A DNA stretch of 64,000 nt from Pusillimonas sp. TS35 (lineage in GTDB: Bacteria > Pseudomonadota > Gammaproteobacteria > Burkholderiales > Burkholderiaceae_B): positions 682,001 through 746,000 of the forward strand of contig NZ_WWER01000001.1 of NCBI RefSeq assembly GCF_009857885.1. Direction: 5' to 3'. The notes under the pieces are model-generated. The model made no database searches and was not told where the DNA came from. It saw only the letters and a program-made list of their open reading frames with translations. The translations under genes were made by a program, and so were the position numbers. Each line of letters opens with the position of its first letter. Position 1 is the stretch's first letter. Shown piece after piece: positions 54,980 through 64,000 of the stretch.

Positions 54980-56162
54980 TGAGAATGGCGCGGGCAGCCA
55001 GCGCCGGCGTGTCGCGCAGCAGGGATTCGTGAATCTGGCGAAAGCGTTCGGCGACCTGCGCGGCATAGGGTGTGTCGGTCAGTGCCTTCCAGGACGCCTC
55101 GGCCAGGGCCTCAGGGGTGGCATCGTCCTGGAGCAGCTCGGGCACCACGAAATCCTGCGCCAGCACATTGGGCAGCCCGACCCATGGCACGTAGGGCCGC
55201 GACTGGCCGGATTTCCATTCCATAATGCGCTTCATCATGGGCGAGAGTACATAGGAGATAACGATGGGCCGCTTGAAAAGGCTTGCTTCCAAGGTGGCCG
55301 TGCCACTGGCCGCCAGCACCGCGTCGGCTGCTTCCATAACGTTCCAGGCCGGTGGTTGCGCGTCGCGCGTGGTATCGGAAGCCTCCGGCGCCTGGCTGGA
55401 GTGGTCGATGATGCGGCAGCGCGGCACCGGATGGCGCGCAAGAATAGCCTCAAACTCGGCCCGCCGCCGGGCATTGACCATAGGCACCAGGAATTCCAGG
55501 TCGGGATCCTGCCTGGAAAGTATCTGCGCGGCGGCGAGAAAGCGCGGTGCCAGCAGCCGGATTTCGGATGACCGGCTGCCAGGCAGCACAGCCAGTACGC
55601 GTGCGCTGTCGCTCACCCCCAGATAGCGGCGCGCGGCGGCACGGTCCGGCTGCATGGGGATGACGCCTGCCAGCGGATGCCCAACATAAGTGACCGGAAC
55701 GCCTTCCTTGCGGTAAATCTCTTCTTCGAAGGGAAACAACACCAGCATGTGCGACACGGCCGCACGAATTTTATGGATGCGCTCATAACGCCAGGCCCAA
55801 ATCGACGGGCCCACGAAATGCACGGTAGGCACACCCGCTTGCTTGAGCTGATGCTCCAGGCGCAGGTTGAAGTCGGGCGCATCGATGCCGACAAAGACAT
55901 CGGGCCGCGCCGTCAGCCAGCGCTTCTTGACGTCTCCGTACGTGCGCAGCAGGCCAGGCAGGCGCTTGAATGCATCGACATAGCCAAAGACAGTGAGCGC
56001 ATCCATGGGGTGCCAAGTATCGAAACCGGCGCGCCGCATGGCTGGCCCGCCTATGCCCTCGCACCGGCTGTCGGCCTGCTGTCCGTGGATTCCTTCGATG
56101 ACCTTGGCGGCAAGTAGATCGCCCGAAGGCTCGCCCGCCACCATGCCTATGCGCGGGCTCAT
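54960..56162 (-). CDS. lpxB: Lipid-A-disaccharide synthase
   Basis: LpxB joins UDP-diacylglucosamine and lipid X to make the disaccharide of lipid A, at the inner membrane. [20 protein letters not shown] and [20 protein letters not shown] are GT19 signatures, and [12 protein letters not shown] and [10 protein letters not shown] follow. Length 400. Its start overlaps the lpxA end by four bases (ATGA). Confidence 0.95.
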   Translation of the reverse strand: MSPRIGMVAGEPSGDLLAAKVIEGIHGQQADSRCEGIGGPAMRRAGFDTWHPMDALTVFGYVDAFKRLPGLLRTYGDVKKRWLTARPDVFVGIDAPDFNLRLEHQLKQAGVPTVHFVGPSIWAWRYERIHKIRAAVSHMLVLFPFEEEIYRKEGVPVTYVGHPLAGVIPMQPDRAAARRYLGVSDSARVLAVLPGSRSSEIRLLAPRFLAAAQILSRQDPDLEFLVPMVNARRRAEFEAILARHPVPRCRIIDHSSQAPEASDTTRDAQPPAWNVMEAADAVLAASGTATLEASLFKRPIVISYVLSPMMKRIMEWKSGQSRPYVPWVGLPNVLAQDFVVPELLQDDATPEALAEASWKALTDTPYAAQVAERFRQIHESLLRDTPALAARAILNEAGRA

Positions 56163-56953
56163 GGCCGCACAATGCCCCGGGATGAGGCATTGAGGAAGTC
56201 GATCATGGTCTGAAGCGCTGCGGCGGTTTCCGGGCGTTGAGCGGCGATATCGGCCATTTGCGCGGCCGCTTCCTCGGCTTTGAGATTACGGCGGTACAAC
56301 AGCTTATACGCTTCTTTGAGTGCCGCCACGGCCTCGGGCGAATAGCCGCGCCGGCTCAGGCCTTCGGAGTTGATCCCGACCGGGCGGAAGGGATCACCCG
56401 CACCGATGAGATAAGGCGGGATATCCTGGCGCACCGAACTGGTGCCGCCTATCATGGCATGCGCGCCGATGCGCACGAATTGGTGCACAGCCGACAGGCC
56501 GCCCAGGATGGCCCAGTCGCCCACATGAATGTGGCCGGCCAACTGCACGCTGTTGGCAATGATAGTGTGGCTGCCGACCTGGCAATCGTGCGCAACATGC
56601 ACATAGGCCATGATCCAGTTATCGTCGCCCAGGCGGGTAACGCCAATATCCTGCGCCGTACCGGTGTTGATGGTGACGAATTCACGTACAGTATTGCCAT
56701 CGCCGATCTCCAGCGAAGTAGGCTCACCACCGTATTTTTTGTCTTGCGGAATACCGCCTATGGAGCAGAAACGGTAGAAGGTGTTACCTGCGCCTATGGT
56801 GGTGTGCCCGTCTATGACGCAATGTGGGCCCACGACTGAGCCTGAGCCGATCACCACGTGCTCACCGATTACGCTATAGGCGCCCACGGTAACATCGCCG
56901 GCCAGCTTCGCCCCGGGCGCCACGATGGCTGTGGGGTGAATACGATCTGGCAT
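56159..56953 (-). CDS. lpxA: UDP-N-acetylglucosamine acyltransferase
   Basis: LpxA adds the first 3-hydroxyacyl chain to UDP-GlcNAc. The left-handed beta helix is seen as hexapeptide repeats (IHPTAIVAPGAKLAGDVTVG...). The catalytic His is in YVHVAHDCQVG, and IGGIPQDKKYGGE is the family loop. ATG 56953 (MPDRIHPTAIV) gives 264 residues; an upstream in-frame start lies in fabZ. It begins two bases after the fabZ stop. Confidence 0.95.
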   Translation of the reverse strand: MPDRIHPTAIVAPGAKLAGDVTVGAYSVIGEHVVIGSGSVVGPHCVIDGHTTIGAGNTFYRFCSIGGIPQDKKYGGEPTSLEIGDGNTVREFVTINTGTAQDIGVTRLGDDNWIMAYVHVAHDCQVGSHTIIANSVQLAGHIHVGDWAILGGLSAVHQFVRIGAHAMIGGTSSVRQDIPPYLIGAGDPFRPVGINSEGLSRRGYSPEAVAALKEAYKLLYRRNLKAEEAAAQMADIAAQRPETAAALQTMIDFLNASSRGIVRP

Positions 56954-56955
56954 GA

Positions 56956-57408
56956 TCAGTCTTCCAGTACGCGGATGGCGCACATGATCTTGGCTTCGGC
57001 GGCCACCTGCCCGTCTACCGTCGCCTGCGCGGAATACTTGCAGATTGAGCGGCTGATGCGGTCGGCCGTGACTTCGAGGCGCAGTTGGTCGCCCGGCACC
57101 ACCGGCCGGCGAAAGCGTGCGCCATCCACGCCGACAAGGTAATAAGCGATTTTCTTGTCGGCGGGGTTGACGTCTGTATCGTCTTCAAACGAAAACAGGG
57201 CGGCGGCCTGTGCGAGCGCTTCGATGATGAGCACGCCGGGCATGACCGGGTGATGCGGGAAATGGCCCGTGAAGAATGGCTCGTTCATACTGACATTCTT
57301 GATCGCGACGATGCGCTTACCCGGTTCCATCTCGAGCACGCGGTCCACCAGCAGCATCGGGTAGCGATGCGGCAGCCGGTCCATGATTTGTCTGACGTCG
57401 AGTTCCAT
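56956..57408 (-). CDS. fabZ: 3-hydroxyacyl-ACP dehydratase FabZ
   Basis: FabZ dehydrates 3-hydroxyacyl-ACP in fatty acid elongation, competing with LpxA and LpxD for the same substrates. [19 protein letters not shown] opens the hot-dog fold. The catalytic His and Glu lie in [23 protein letters not shown]. Length 150. Its place between lpxD and lpxA is the conserved order. Confidence 0.96.
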   Translation of the reverse strand: MELDVRQIMDRLPHRYPMLLVDRVLEMEPGKRIVAIKNVSMNEPFFTGHFPHHPVMPGVLIIEALAQAAALFSFEDDTDVNPADKKIAYYLVGVDGARFRRPVVPGDQLRLEVTADRISRSICKYSAQATVDGQVAAEAKIMCAIRVLED

Positions 57409-57462
57409 TCTTATTCCTGCCTGTACACCGCGGCCAGCACGGCGCTTCCTGTATAAAGTTGA

Positions 57463-58551
57463 TTACGGATTGTTCTTCTCGGCCGTTCTGATACGGCGGC
57501 GTAGCTGTGCCAGTTGCCCGATGACGGCAGCGTTGTGCTGCCATGCGCGATGCTCGGCAAATGGATAGACGCCGGTATAGCGGCCCGGCTGGCTGATACT
57601 GGCCGTGATAGCCGTGCCCCCCGATACGTGGACGTCGTCGCCCAGCACTAGGTGACCTGACAGCATGGCTGCGCCGCCTATGGTACAGCGCTGCCCAATG
57701 GTAGTGGAACCGGCCACGCCGACGCATGCCGCCATGGCGGTATGGTCGCCGATCCGGCAGTTGTGGCCGATCATGATCTGGTTGTCGAGCTTTACCCCGT
57801 TGCCCAGCACTGTGTTCTCGATGGCGCCACGGTCTACCGTGGTGTTGGCGCCGATTTCCACATCATTGCCTAGCACCACGCCACCGATCTGGGCGATCTT
57901 GGTCCAGCCCTGCCCGCCCGGTGTGGGCGCGAAGCCGAAGCCATCGGCGCCGAGGACTGCACCTGAGTGCAGAATCGCGCGGTCACCGACCTGGACCCCA
58001 TGATACAGCGTGACATGTGCATGCAGCAGGCAATCGCGACCCAGCATCGAGCCCGCGCCAATGACGCAGCCTGGGCCCAGGCGCGCCCCGTCGCCGATGC
58101 GCGCACCTGCTTCGACCACACAATGCGGGCCAATGCTGACGCCTGCGCCCAACTGGACGCCGTCTGCGATGACCGCGGTGGCGTGTATACCCTTGGGCAG
58201 ATTACGCAAGCGGTGGCTGTCGAACCATTGCGCAAGCAAGGCGTACATGACGTAGGGCTGGCTGCACAGTACAACCCGATAGGGGTGGCCGGGTTGTACG
58301 TTGGCTTCGTAGTCGGCCGGCGTCAGGATGACCGCAGCGGCGCGGCAGCCTTGAAGCTGCTCATGTAGGCGAGGATTGGACAAAAAGCTGATTTCGGCCG
58401 GCCCCGCCGACAGCAACGAACCCAGCCCCTGGATTCGGGGCTGGGACTCGTTGGCGTGGGGAAGGAGCCTGCAGTCCAGGCCTGCGGTATTGGCGTCAGC
58501 CAGCAACTGCTGAAGGGTCGGCGCCTGTTCAGGTGCGAGCAATACCGGCAT
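57463..58551 (-). CDS. lpxD: UDP-3-O-(3-hydroxyacyl)glucosamine N-acyltransferase
   Basis: LpxD adds the second, N-linked 3-hydroxyacyl chain in lipid A synthesis. An N-terminal uridine-binding domain (about 1-100) precedes a left-handed beta helix with many hexapeptides (IGPHCVVEAGARIGDGARLG...). The catalytic His is in DNQIMIGHNCRIGDHTAM. Length 362. It starts six bases after the skp stop. Confidence 0.95.
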   Translation of the reverse strand: MPVLLAPEQAPTLQQLLADANTAGLDCRLLPHANESQPRIQGLGSLLSAGPAEISFLSNPRLHEQLQGCRAAAVILTPADYEANVQPGHPYRVVLCSQPYVMYALLAQWFDSHRLRNLPKGIHATAVIADGVQLGAGVSIGPHCVVEAGARIGDGARLGPGCVIGAGSMLGRDCLLHAHVTLYHGVQVGDRAILHSGAVLGADGFGFAPTPGGQGWTKIAQIGGVVLGNDVEIGANTTVDRGAIENTVLGNGVKLDNQIMIGHNCRIGDHTAMAACVGVAGSTTIGQRCTIGGAAMLSGHLVLGDDVHVSGGTAITASISQPGRYTGVYPFAEHRAWQHNAAVIGQLAQLRRRIRTAEKNNP

Positions 58552-58557
58552 TATGGA

Positions 58558-59115
58558 TCAACCGCCCAGCGCCTTCATGACCTGGTCGGTGATGTCTACG
58601 CGTGGGCTGACCGTGACGGCGTCTTGGATGATCAGGTCGTAGCCTTGCTGCTCGGCAATTTGCTTGATGGCGGCGTCAGCCTTTTCGACGATATTGGAGA
58701 ACTCTTCGTTGCGGCGGCGGTTGAAGTCCTCTTGGAACTCGCGGCGCTTGCGCTGCAGGTCGGAATCGAGGTCGGCCAACTGGCGCTGACGTTTGACGCG
58801 CTCGGACTCGGACAGCACGGGTGCATCCTTGTCGAGCTTCTGCGCCTCGCTGCGCAGGCGCGTGGCCATGCTCTGCAGTTCCTGGTCGCGTTTTTTGAAT
58901 TCGGCTTCGATCTTGGATTGAGCGGCCTTGGCTGGCTTGGAGTCGCGCAGGATGCGTTCTGTGCTCACGAAGCCGATCTTGGTGGCTTGCGCTTGGGCAA
59001 TGGGGGCTGCAACCAGCCCGCCCAAGCCCAGAGCGGCGGCGAGCACCATTGCGCGCTGGCCACGAGCCAGACTGCTGGCGATACCGGAAAGCTTGTAAGA
59101 AATTTGAGACTTCAT
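58558..59115 (-). CDS. skp: Periplasmic chaperone Skp/OmpH
   Basis: Skp holds unfolded outer-membrane proteins in the periplasm before BamA inserts them. A signal peptide (about 1-43, ending APIAQAQA; rather long) precedes KIGFVSTERILRDSKPAKAAQ, the conserved start of the trimer body. Long charged helices (about 60-150) form the tentacles. ATG 59115 (MKSQISYK) gives 185 residues. It lies between bamA and lpxD as in most proteobacteria. Confidence 0.92.
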   Translation of the reverse strand: MKSQISYKLSGIASSLARGQRAMVLAAALGLGGLVAAPIAQAQATKIGFVSTERILRDSKPAKAAQSKIEAEFKKRDQELQSMATRLRSEAQKLDKDAPVLSESERVKRQRQLADLDSDLQRKRREFQEDFNRRRNEEFSNIVEKADAAIKQIAEQQGYDLIIQDAVTVSPRVDITDQVMKALGG

Positions 59116-59177
59116 GAAAAATCTACCTTGCAATTGTGCAGAGATAAAAAAGCTATTGTGCCATTAAATGGCGGCCA

Positions 59178-61514
59178 TCAGAAACCGGTGCCGATCTGGA
59201 ACTGGAAGGCCTGCTTGTCATCGCCTTCCTTGGCGTTGAGCGCGCGGCCCCAAGACAGCTGCAGCGGACCGAGCGGGGATTCCCATGACAGGCCAATACC
59301 CGCCGAATACTTCCAGCCGCAAGGGTCTTCGGCCGAATTGGCGATGCCGCGCGGGCAACTGCCCGAGGTGTTATCGACGCGGCCCGCATCGGTGAAGAGG
59401 AACCAACGCAGCGTACGGTCGCGCGACGCGCCAGGGAAAGGCAGGTACAACTGCATGTTGCCTACGACGCGGCGCGAACCGCCTAGGTAGTCGTTGGTGA
59501 GAATATCGCGGCCGCCCAGCGAGGCGCCCTCGTAGCCGCGCACCGAACCAATGCCGCCGCCGTAGACGTTTTTGATGATCGGGAAATCTCGGTCGCCGTA
59601 GCTGCGACCCCAGTCGACTTGGCCGTTGAAGGCCAAGGTGTATGCTCGTCCAAGCGGCAGGTAGTACTGCTGCTGCGCACTGAGCATGTAGTACTTCAGG
59701 TTGAGCGTGGAAAGGTCGCCCGACAGGCGCGTGTAGCTGCCGCGCGTGGGCGCCAGCGCGCTGTCGCGGGTGTCTTTGGACCAGCCCAGGTTGAAGATGA
59801 CGGCGTTGGTATCTTCACCATACTGGTCAACAAAATCACGGTATGCCTGCGGCGCCGAATCGCGGAAATCGCTGATGCGGTTGTGCTCGAACTTGGCGCC
59901 CGCGAAAATGCGATCGGTTTCGGAGATGGGTACGCCGAAGTTCAGGCCGGCGCCATATGCCGTGATCCGGTAGTCGCCGGTGGCGTAGCTGTTGTCGTAC
60001 GGCGTGGTGCGGCGGTAGTACAGCGAGGTTGTCTTGCTGATGCCGTCGCGCGTCCAGTAAGGGTTGGTGTGCGACACCACCAGCGCGCGGTTGGTTTGGC
60101 TGGTGTTGACGTTGAGCGATAGCGTGTTGCCGCTGCCGAAGATGTTGTCTTGGCTGATGCCCGCCGACAGAATCAGCTTGTCGGTGGAGCCATAACCCAC
60201 GCCCAGGTTGATCAGGCCGGTTGGCTTTTCCTTGACATTGACATTGATGTCGATCTGGTCGGTGGAGCCCGGAACGGGCGCGGAGGCCACGTTGACCTCG
60301 CTGAAATAGCCCAGGCGATCAACACGATCGCGCGACGTCTTGATGGCGCTGCCGTCGTACCAGGCGGCTTCCTGTTGACGCATTTCGCGCCGGATGACTT
60401 CGTCGCGCGTGCGGGTATTGCCACCGATCTGGATGCGGCGTACATACACGCGGCTACCCGGATCGACATAAAAGGTAAGGTCGGTTTCGTGGGCGTCGCG
60501 ATCCATTGCCGGATTGGGATTGACGTTGGCAAACGCATAGCCCAGGGTGCCGAGGTATTCGGTGATGGCCTTGGCGGTTTCGTTGGTTTCGGCTGCCGAG
60601 AAGGTTTGGCCTTCTTTGACCTTGACCAGCGGCTGGATCTTGTCGTCGAGGCCCAGGAGATCACCGGCCAGTTTCACGCTGCGAACCTTGTAGGGCTCAC
60701 CTTCGTGAATGGTGTAGGTGATGAAGATATCCTGGCGGTCGGGTGAAATAGTGACCTGCGGCGGCTCCGCGGAATACTCGAGATAGCCGCGATCCAGGTA
60801 GTAGGAGCGCAGGCGTTCGATGTCGCCTTCGAGTTTCTCGCGTGAATACTTATCGGTGCCTGTGTACCACGTCATCATGCCCGACGTGGTCAGTTCCATC
60901 TGGTCTTTCAGGGTGCCTTCCGAGAAGGCCTTGTTGCCGATGATATGAATTTCTTTAATGCGGGCGCGGTCGCCTTCGAAGATCTCGAAGCTGATGCCCA
61001 CGCGATTGCGTGGCAGCGGCGTGATGATGGGATTGATCTCTACACCGTACTTGCCCTTGGACAGATACTGCTGCTCGATCTCGAAGCGGGCGCGTTCAAG
61101 CATGGAACGGTCGAACACCCGCCCTTCCCCGAAGCCTACCTGGCGCAGCGAAGCGGTAATGGCCTTGGCGTCGAACTCACGCATGCCGTTGAAACTGACC
61201 GAGGCAATGGTGGGACGCTCCTGGACCGTAACGAGCAGCACGTTGTTGTCGGTGCTGATCTTGACGTCGCTGAAAAAACCGGTGGCGTACAGACGCTGGA
61301 TGGCCTCGCTGGCCTGGGCGTCTGTGAACTGCTCGCCGACCTTGACAGGCAAATAGCTGAAAATGGTACCCGCGTCAACCCGCTGGATGCCGTTGACCTG
61401 GATGTCGCGCACGATGAAGGGGCTGAACGCACTGGCAATGCCCGGCAAGAGCAATGCCGCCAGCAATGCGGAAAAGCCGCGCTTGGCGAATGGGAGTTTC
61501 CTGCTAAACGACAT
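59178..61514 (-). CDS. bamA: Outer-membrane protein assembly factor BamA
   Basis: BamA inserts beta-barrel proteins into the outer membrane. A signal peptide (about 1-29, ending ASA) is followed by five POTRA domains (about 30-430), the first beginning FIVRDIQVNGIQRVDAGTIFSYLP. A 16-strand barrel ends in FQFQIGTGF. The L6 motif VRGYEGASLG is clear. ATG 61514 gives 778 residues. It would also be needed to assemble the FapF-like pore of this genome. Confidence 0.95.
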   Translation of the reverse strand: MSFSRKLPFAKRGFSALLAALLLPGIASAFSPFIVRDIQVNGIQRVDAGTIFSYLPVKVGEQFTDAQASEAIQRLYATGFFSDVKISTDNNVLLVTVQERPTIASVSFNGMREFDAKAITASLRQVGFGEGRVFDRSMLERARFEIEQQYLSKGKYGVEINPIITPLPRNRVGISFEIFEGDRARIKEIHIIGNKAFSEGTLKDQMELTTSGMMTWYTGTDKYSREKLEGDIERLRSYYLDRGYLEYSAEPPQVTISPDRQDIFITYTIHEGEPYKVRSVKLAGDLLGLDDKIQPLVKVKEGQTFSAAETNETAKAITEYLGTLGYAFANVNPNPAMDRDAHETDLTFYVDPGSRVYVRRIQIGGNTRTRDEVIRREMRQQEAAWYDGSAIKTSRDRVDRLGYFSEVNVASAPVPGSTDQIDINVNVKEKPTGLINLGVGYGSTDKLILSAGISQDNIFGSGNTLSLNVNTSQTNRALVVSHTNPYWTRDGISKTTSLYYRRTTPYDNSYATGDYRITAYGAGLNFGVPISETDRIFAGAKFEHNRISDFRDSAPQAYRDFVDQYGEDTNAVIFNLGWSKDTRDSALAPTRGSYTRLSGDLSTLNLKYYMLSAQQQYYLPLGRAYTLAFNGQVDWGRSYGDRDFPIIKNVYGGGIGSVRGYEGASLGGRDILTNDYLGGSRRVVGNMQLYLPFPGASRDRTLRWFLFTDAGRVDNTSGSCPRGIANSAEDPCGWKYSAGIGLSWESPLGPLQLSWGRALNAKEGDDKQAFQFQIGTGF

Positions 61515-61571
61515 CCTGAGCGGTCCTCTGGCGACTAAATGGTGGAAGATTGTACGGCACAAATGTTTGTT

Positions 61572-62903
61572 CTAACTGAAAAGGCGCACAAAATCGTTGA
61601 AAAACGCAATACTCATCAGCACCGCGAGCAGGCCCAACCCTACACGCTGCCCGTTTTCGAGCCATTTTTCAGAAAGTGGTTTTCCGCGAATGGCTTCGAT
61701 GGCGTAATACAAAAGGTGGCCGCCATCCAGCATGGGTATGGGCAACAAATTTAACACGCCGATACTGACGCTGATGAGTGCAAGAAACCCTATGTAAGCG
61801 GCAAGCCCGATTCGTGCCGTCTGGCCCGCGTAATCTGCAATGGTAACCGGGCCGCTGACGTTGCGCAGCGAAACGTCCCCGATCACCATCCGGCCCATCA
61901 TCTTGAGCGAATACCACACCGTTTCACCGGTGCGGGACACCCCGCGCGCGATGCTGTCGAACAGGCCGTAACGCACCGTCACCATCGGAAAATCCGCAGT
62001 CAGCAGCACACCTATGCGGCCGACCTGCGCACCGCCGGACCCCGCCTCGGGTGTGGGCGTGACCGTTGCCGTGACGGGCGTGCCGCCGCGCAGCACAGTA
62101 AGCGCCAGTGGCTGGCCAGGATGTTTCTGGATTTCGGCAACCAGCGCTGCCGCCGACGGCCGCTGCAGCGAGCCAGCCGCAACGATGATGTCACCTTGCC
62201 GAAGCCCGGCAGCCTCGCCCGCACCGCCCGCTAGCACCTCGCCCACCATGGGACGCGGTGCTGCGAGCACCAAGCCCGCCTGGCGCAAAGGATCGGGCGC
62301 GTCGGGCGCCACGTTGCTCGGGGGAAACTGTATTGTGCGATCACGCATCAGGCCGCCATGGTCCACCCTCAGGACGGCTGTGCCACCCGATGTGGTGACG
62401 TCCAGCAGTTGCCAGCGGGCCTCGCTCCATGAGCGCACGGGCTGGTCATTGACACTTTCGATGCGATCGCCCTCCATAAGGCCGGCCTGGGCGGCGGGCG
62501 TGCTTGCCGCGGGCTTACCCAGTATGGCGGCGGGTTCGCTGGTGCCTGCCAGGTTAAGCATAGTATAGAGAATGGCGGCAAGCAGCAGATTGGCCGCGGG
62601 GCCCGCCGCCACGATGGCGCTGCGCTGGGCTAGGCTTTTGCTGTTGAAGGCTTCTTGGCTGGCACCCGGCGCGGCATCGGTGGCCGCCTCATCCAGCATT
62701 TTCACGTAGCCGCCCAAGGGGATGGCGGACAGCGCCCACTCGGTGCCGTGGCGGTCGGTGCGCCGCGCAATCACCTTGCCGAAGCCGACGGAAAACCGCA
62801 GCACGCGAACACCGCAGCGGCGCGCGACCCAGTAATGCCCCAGTTCGTGGAAGGTGATCAGCACGCCCAGGGCAACGACGAAGGCGACAAGGGTATAAAG
62901 CAT
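61572..62903 (-). CDS. rseP: Regulated intramembrane site-2 protease RseP
   Basis: RseP cuts anti-sigma factor RseA and leftover signal peptides in the membrane. The zinc site HELGHYWVARRCGVRV is in the first helix and the third ligand Asp in NLLPIPMLDGGHLLYY. Two PDZ domains (about 120-310) lie between. Length 443. It follows dxr and precedes bamA, so the sigma-E stress protease is cotranscribed with the assembly machinery it guards. Confidence 0.94.
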   Translation of the reverse strand: MLYTLVAFVVALGVLITFHELGHYWVARRCGVRVLRFSVGFGKVIARRTDRHGTEWALSAIPLGGYVKMLDEAATDAAPGASQEAFNSKSLAQRSAIVAAGPAANLLLAAILYTMLNLAGTSEPAAILGKPAASTPAAQAGLMEGDRIESVNDQPVRSWSEARWQLLDVTTSGGTAVLRVDHGGLMRDRTIQFPPSNVAPDAPDPLRQAGLVLAAPRPMVGEVLAGGAGEAAGLRQGDIIVAAGSLQRPSAAALVAEIQKHPGQPLALTVLRGGTPVTATVTPTPEAGSGGAQVGRIGVLLTADFPMVTVRYGLFDSIARGVSRTGETVWYSLKMMGRMVIGDVSLRNVSGPVTIADYAGQTARIGLAAYIGFLALISVSIGVLNLLPIPMLDGGHLLYYAIEAIRGKPLSEKWLENGQRVGLGLLAVLMSIAFFNDFVRLFS

Positions 62904-62939
62904 GTGGGTGTGATCGGTGCAGTGACGACTGCCCGGGCA

Positions 62940-64000
62940 TCAGGCCGCGGACAGACAGTAATCGGCCGCCATGTCGCGGGTGCGCGCGTCGAGCGCCAGG
63001 ACTTCGTCGAGCGTTTCGGGGGTGTGCAGCGCCATGCCGCTTGCACGATCCAGGCAAGCATCAATGATGCGGGGTATCTGAGTATAGCCAATTTGCCGCC
63101 GCAGGAAGCGGTCTACCGCTACCTCGTTGGCGGCGTTGAGTACCACGCAGGCGGTTTGGCCGGCCCGCAGGGCATCGAACGACAGTCTGAGGCAGGGAAA
63201 ACGCGTGAGATCGGGAAGCTCGAAATCGAGCCGCCCCAGCGCGGCGAGGTCGAACAGCCCCACCCCGCTGTTTATGCGCTCGGGAAACCCCAGGCCGTAA
63301 GCAATAGGCGTGCGCATGTCGGGTTGGCCCAATTGCGCCAGCACCGAACCATCTTCGTACTCGACCATGGAATGCACTGTGCTTTGCGGATGGATGAGCA
63401 CCTGGATGCGATCCACCGGCATGGAAAAAAGCCAATGGGCTTCTATTACCTCTAGGCCTTTGTTGAGCATGGTCGCGGAATCGACGGAAATCTTGCGTCC
63501 CATGCTCCAGTTGGGATGCGCACAAGCCTGCTCGGGCGTTACCTGCTGAAGATGCTCAAGCGGCGTATTGCGAAACGGCCCGCCCGATGCGGTGAGAATC
63601 AGGCGCCGCACCCCTGGTACGGGCACGACGCCGGGGCGGCTGCGCTGTTGCGGCCGTGGCATACATTGGAAAATAGCGTTGTGTTCGCTGTCGATGGGCA
63701 AAAGCTCGGCACCGCTGTCGCGCACTGCGCGCATAAACAGGCTGCCTGCGGCCACCAGCGACTCTTTGTTCGCCAGCAGAACGCGTTTGCCAGCCTGGGC
63801 CGCGGCGATGGCGCCTGGCAGGCCCGCGGCGCCGACGATGGCCGCCATGACGGTCGTCACGTTGGTATCAGCGGCGGTATCGGCCAGCGCCTGCGCCCCG
63901 ACACGGATCTCAGGCAAGGCCTGCCCCCCGGGCCAGGCATGCACGAAACGGGCGCGCGCGGACTCGTCAGGCACCACCACCACGCGCGCCCCGGTGGCCT
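62940..64000 (-). CDS. dxr: 1-deoxy-D-xylulose 5-phosphate reductoisomerase (partial)
   Basis: Dxr is the second step of the MEP isoprenoid pathway. Only the C-terminal ~353 residues are in the window; the frame stays open through the right edge, so the N-terminal NADPH-binding start is missing. Visible blocks are [26 protein letters not shown] (metal ligands), [33 protein letters not shown] and EVIEAHWLF. It heads the dxr-rseP-bamA-skp-lpxD-fabZ-lpxA-lpxB-rnhB cluster. Confidence 0.94.
   Translation of the reverse strand, partial: ATGARVVVVPDESARARFVHAWPGGQALPEIRVGAQALADTAADTNVTTVMAAIVGAAGLPGAIAAAQAGKRVLLANKESLVAAGSLFMRAVRDSGAELLPIDSEHNAIFQCMPRPQQRSRPGVVPVPGVRRLILTASGGPFRNTPLEHLQQVTPEQACAHPNWSMGRKISVDSATMLNKGLEVIEAHWLFSMPVDRIQVLIHPQSTVHSMVEYEDGSVLAQLGQPDMRTPIAYGLGFPERINSGVGLFDLAALGRLDFELPDLTRFPCLRLSFDALRAGQTACVVLNAANEVAVDRFLRRQIGYTQIPRIIDACLDRASGMALHTPETLDEVLALDARTRDMAADYCLSAA

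Overview
The window looks like chromosome from a high-GC betaproteobacterium, most probably Alcaligenaceae (Bordetella / Achromobacter / Pusillimonas-like). This rests on protein character and gene order: ppsA-ppsR beside rnhB-lpxB-lpxA-fabZ-lpxD-skp-bamA-rseP-dxr, the mltG-tmk-holB-tatD block, a DUF2474-type cyanide-insensitive oxidase, and azurin. Both edges cut genes: a CurA-like oxidoreductase on the left and dxr on the right. I saw no rRNA, tRNA, CRISPR array or complete insertion sequence.

Layout. 1-2357: a partial NADP-dependent oxidoreductase, divergent from a marR-MFS efflux pair. 2358-6829: an AT-rich control region followed by a five-gene envelope locus encoding a Gly/Ser/Ala/Asn-rich exported protein, a small exported protein, a periplasmic C39 cysteine protease (FapD-like), a second small exported protein and an outer-membrane pore with an N-terminal coiled coil (FapF-like). 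7150-8094: a small leader ORF, panD and crcB. 8157-14993: glycogen/maltodextrin genes glgB-glgX-malQ with osmC upstream. 15089-22123: assimilatory sulfate uptake and activation (sbp-cysT-cysW-cysA-cysH-cysD-cysN). 22432-24355: cbpA-cbpM and azurin. 24530-30093: copper and respiration genes (cueR, copA, the cioAB quinol oxidase and a 54-residue DUF2474 subunit). 30326-36908: assorted accessory genes including a PRC-barrel protein, a SAF-domain oxidoreductase, a RES-Xre toxin-antitoxin pair, an EamA transporter, ArsC, a GST and a lipoprotein. 37048-42957: ankyrin protein, tatD, holB, tmk, mltG, ygfZ. 43095-46320: valine-catabolism genes. 46411-49818: rnfH, ratA, smpB, ogt and a type II NADH dehydrogenase. 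50129-64000: ppsA/ppsR and the outer-membrane biogenesis operon.

The most interesting part is 2987-6829. Its order (structural protein, small protein, protease, small protein, pore) parallels the Pseudomonas Fap functional-amyloid operon, but its exported proteins do not resemble FapB or FapC as I know them. Both small proteins carry, just after a Sec signal peptide, a V-S-D-x-x-L-x-x-[IY]-R-G-[GA] block. This matches in spacing the double-glycine leader that C39 peptidases cut in bacteriocin export. All three exported proteins share an Asn/Gln-rich 'TVIQN-x-x-N-N'-type motif. The inference is a Sec-plus-C39 maturation route feeding a FapF-type pore, building a fibre or surface layer.

Other points to revisit: a roughly 50-bp palindrome resembling paired IS3-family ends inside the ppsA terminator; a copA promoter with the 19-bp MerR-type spacer whose -35 box overlaps the stop codon of the DUF2474 gene; a 45-residue ORF with a strong Shine-Dalgarno that overlaps the panD start; and the absence of pilZ between holB and tatD.
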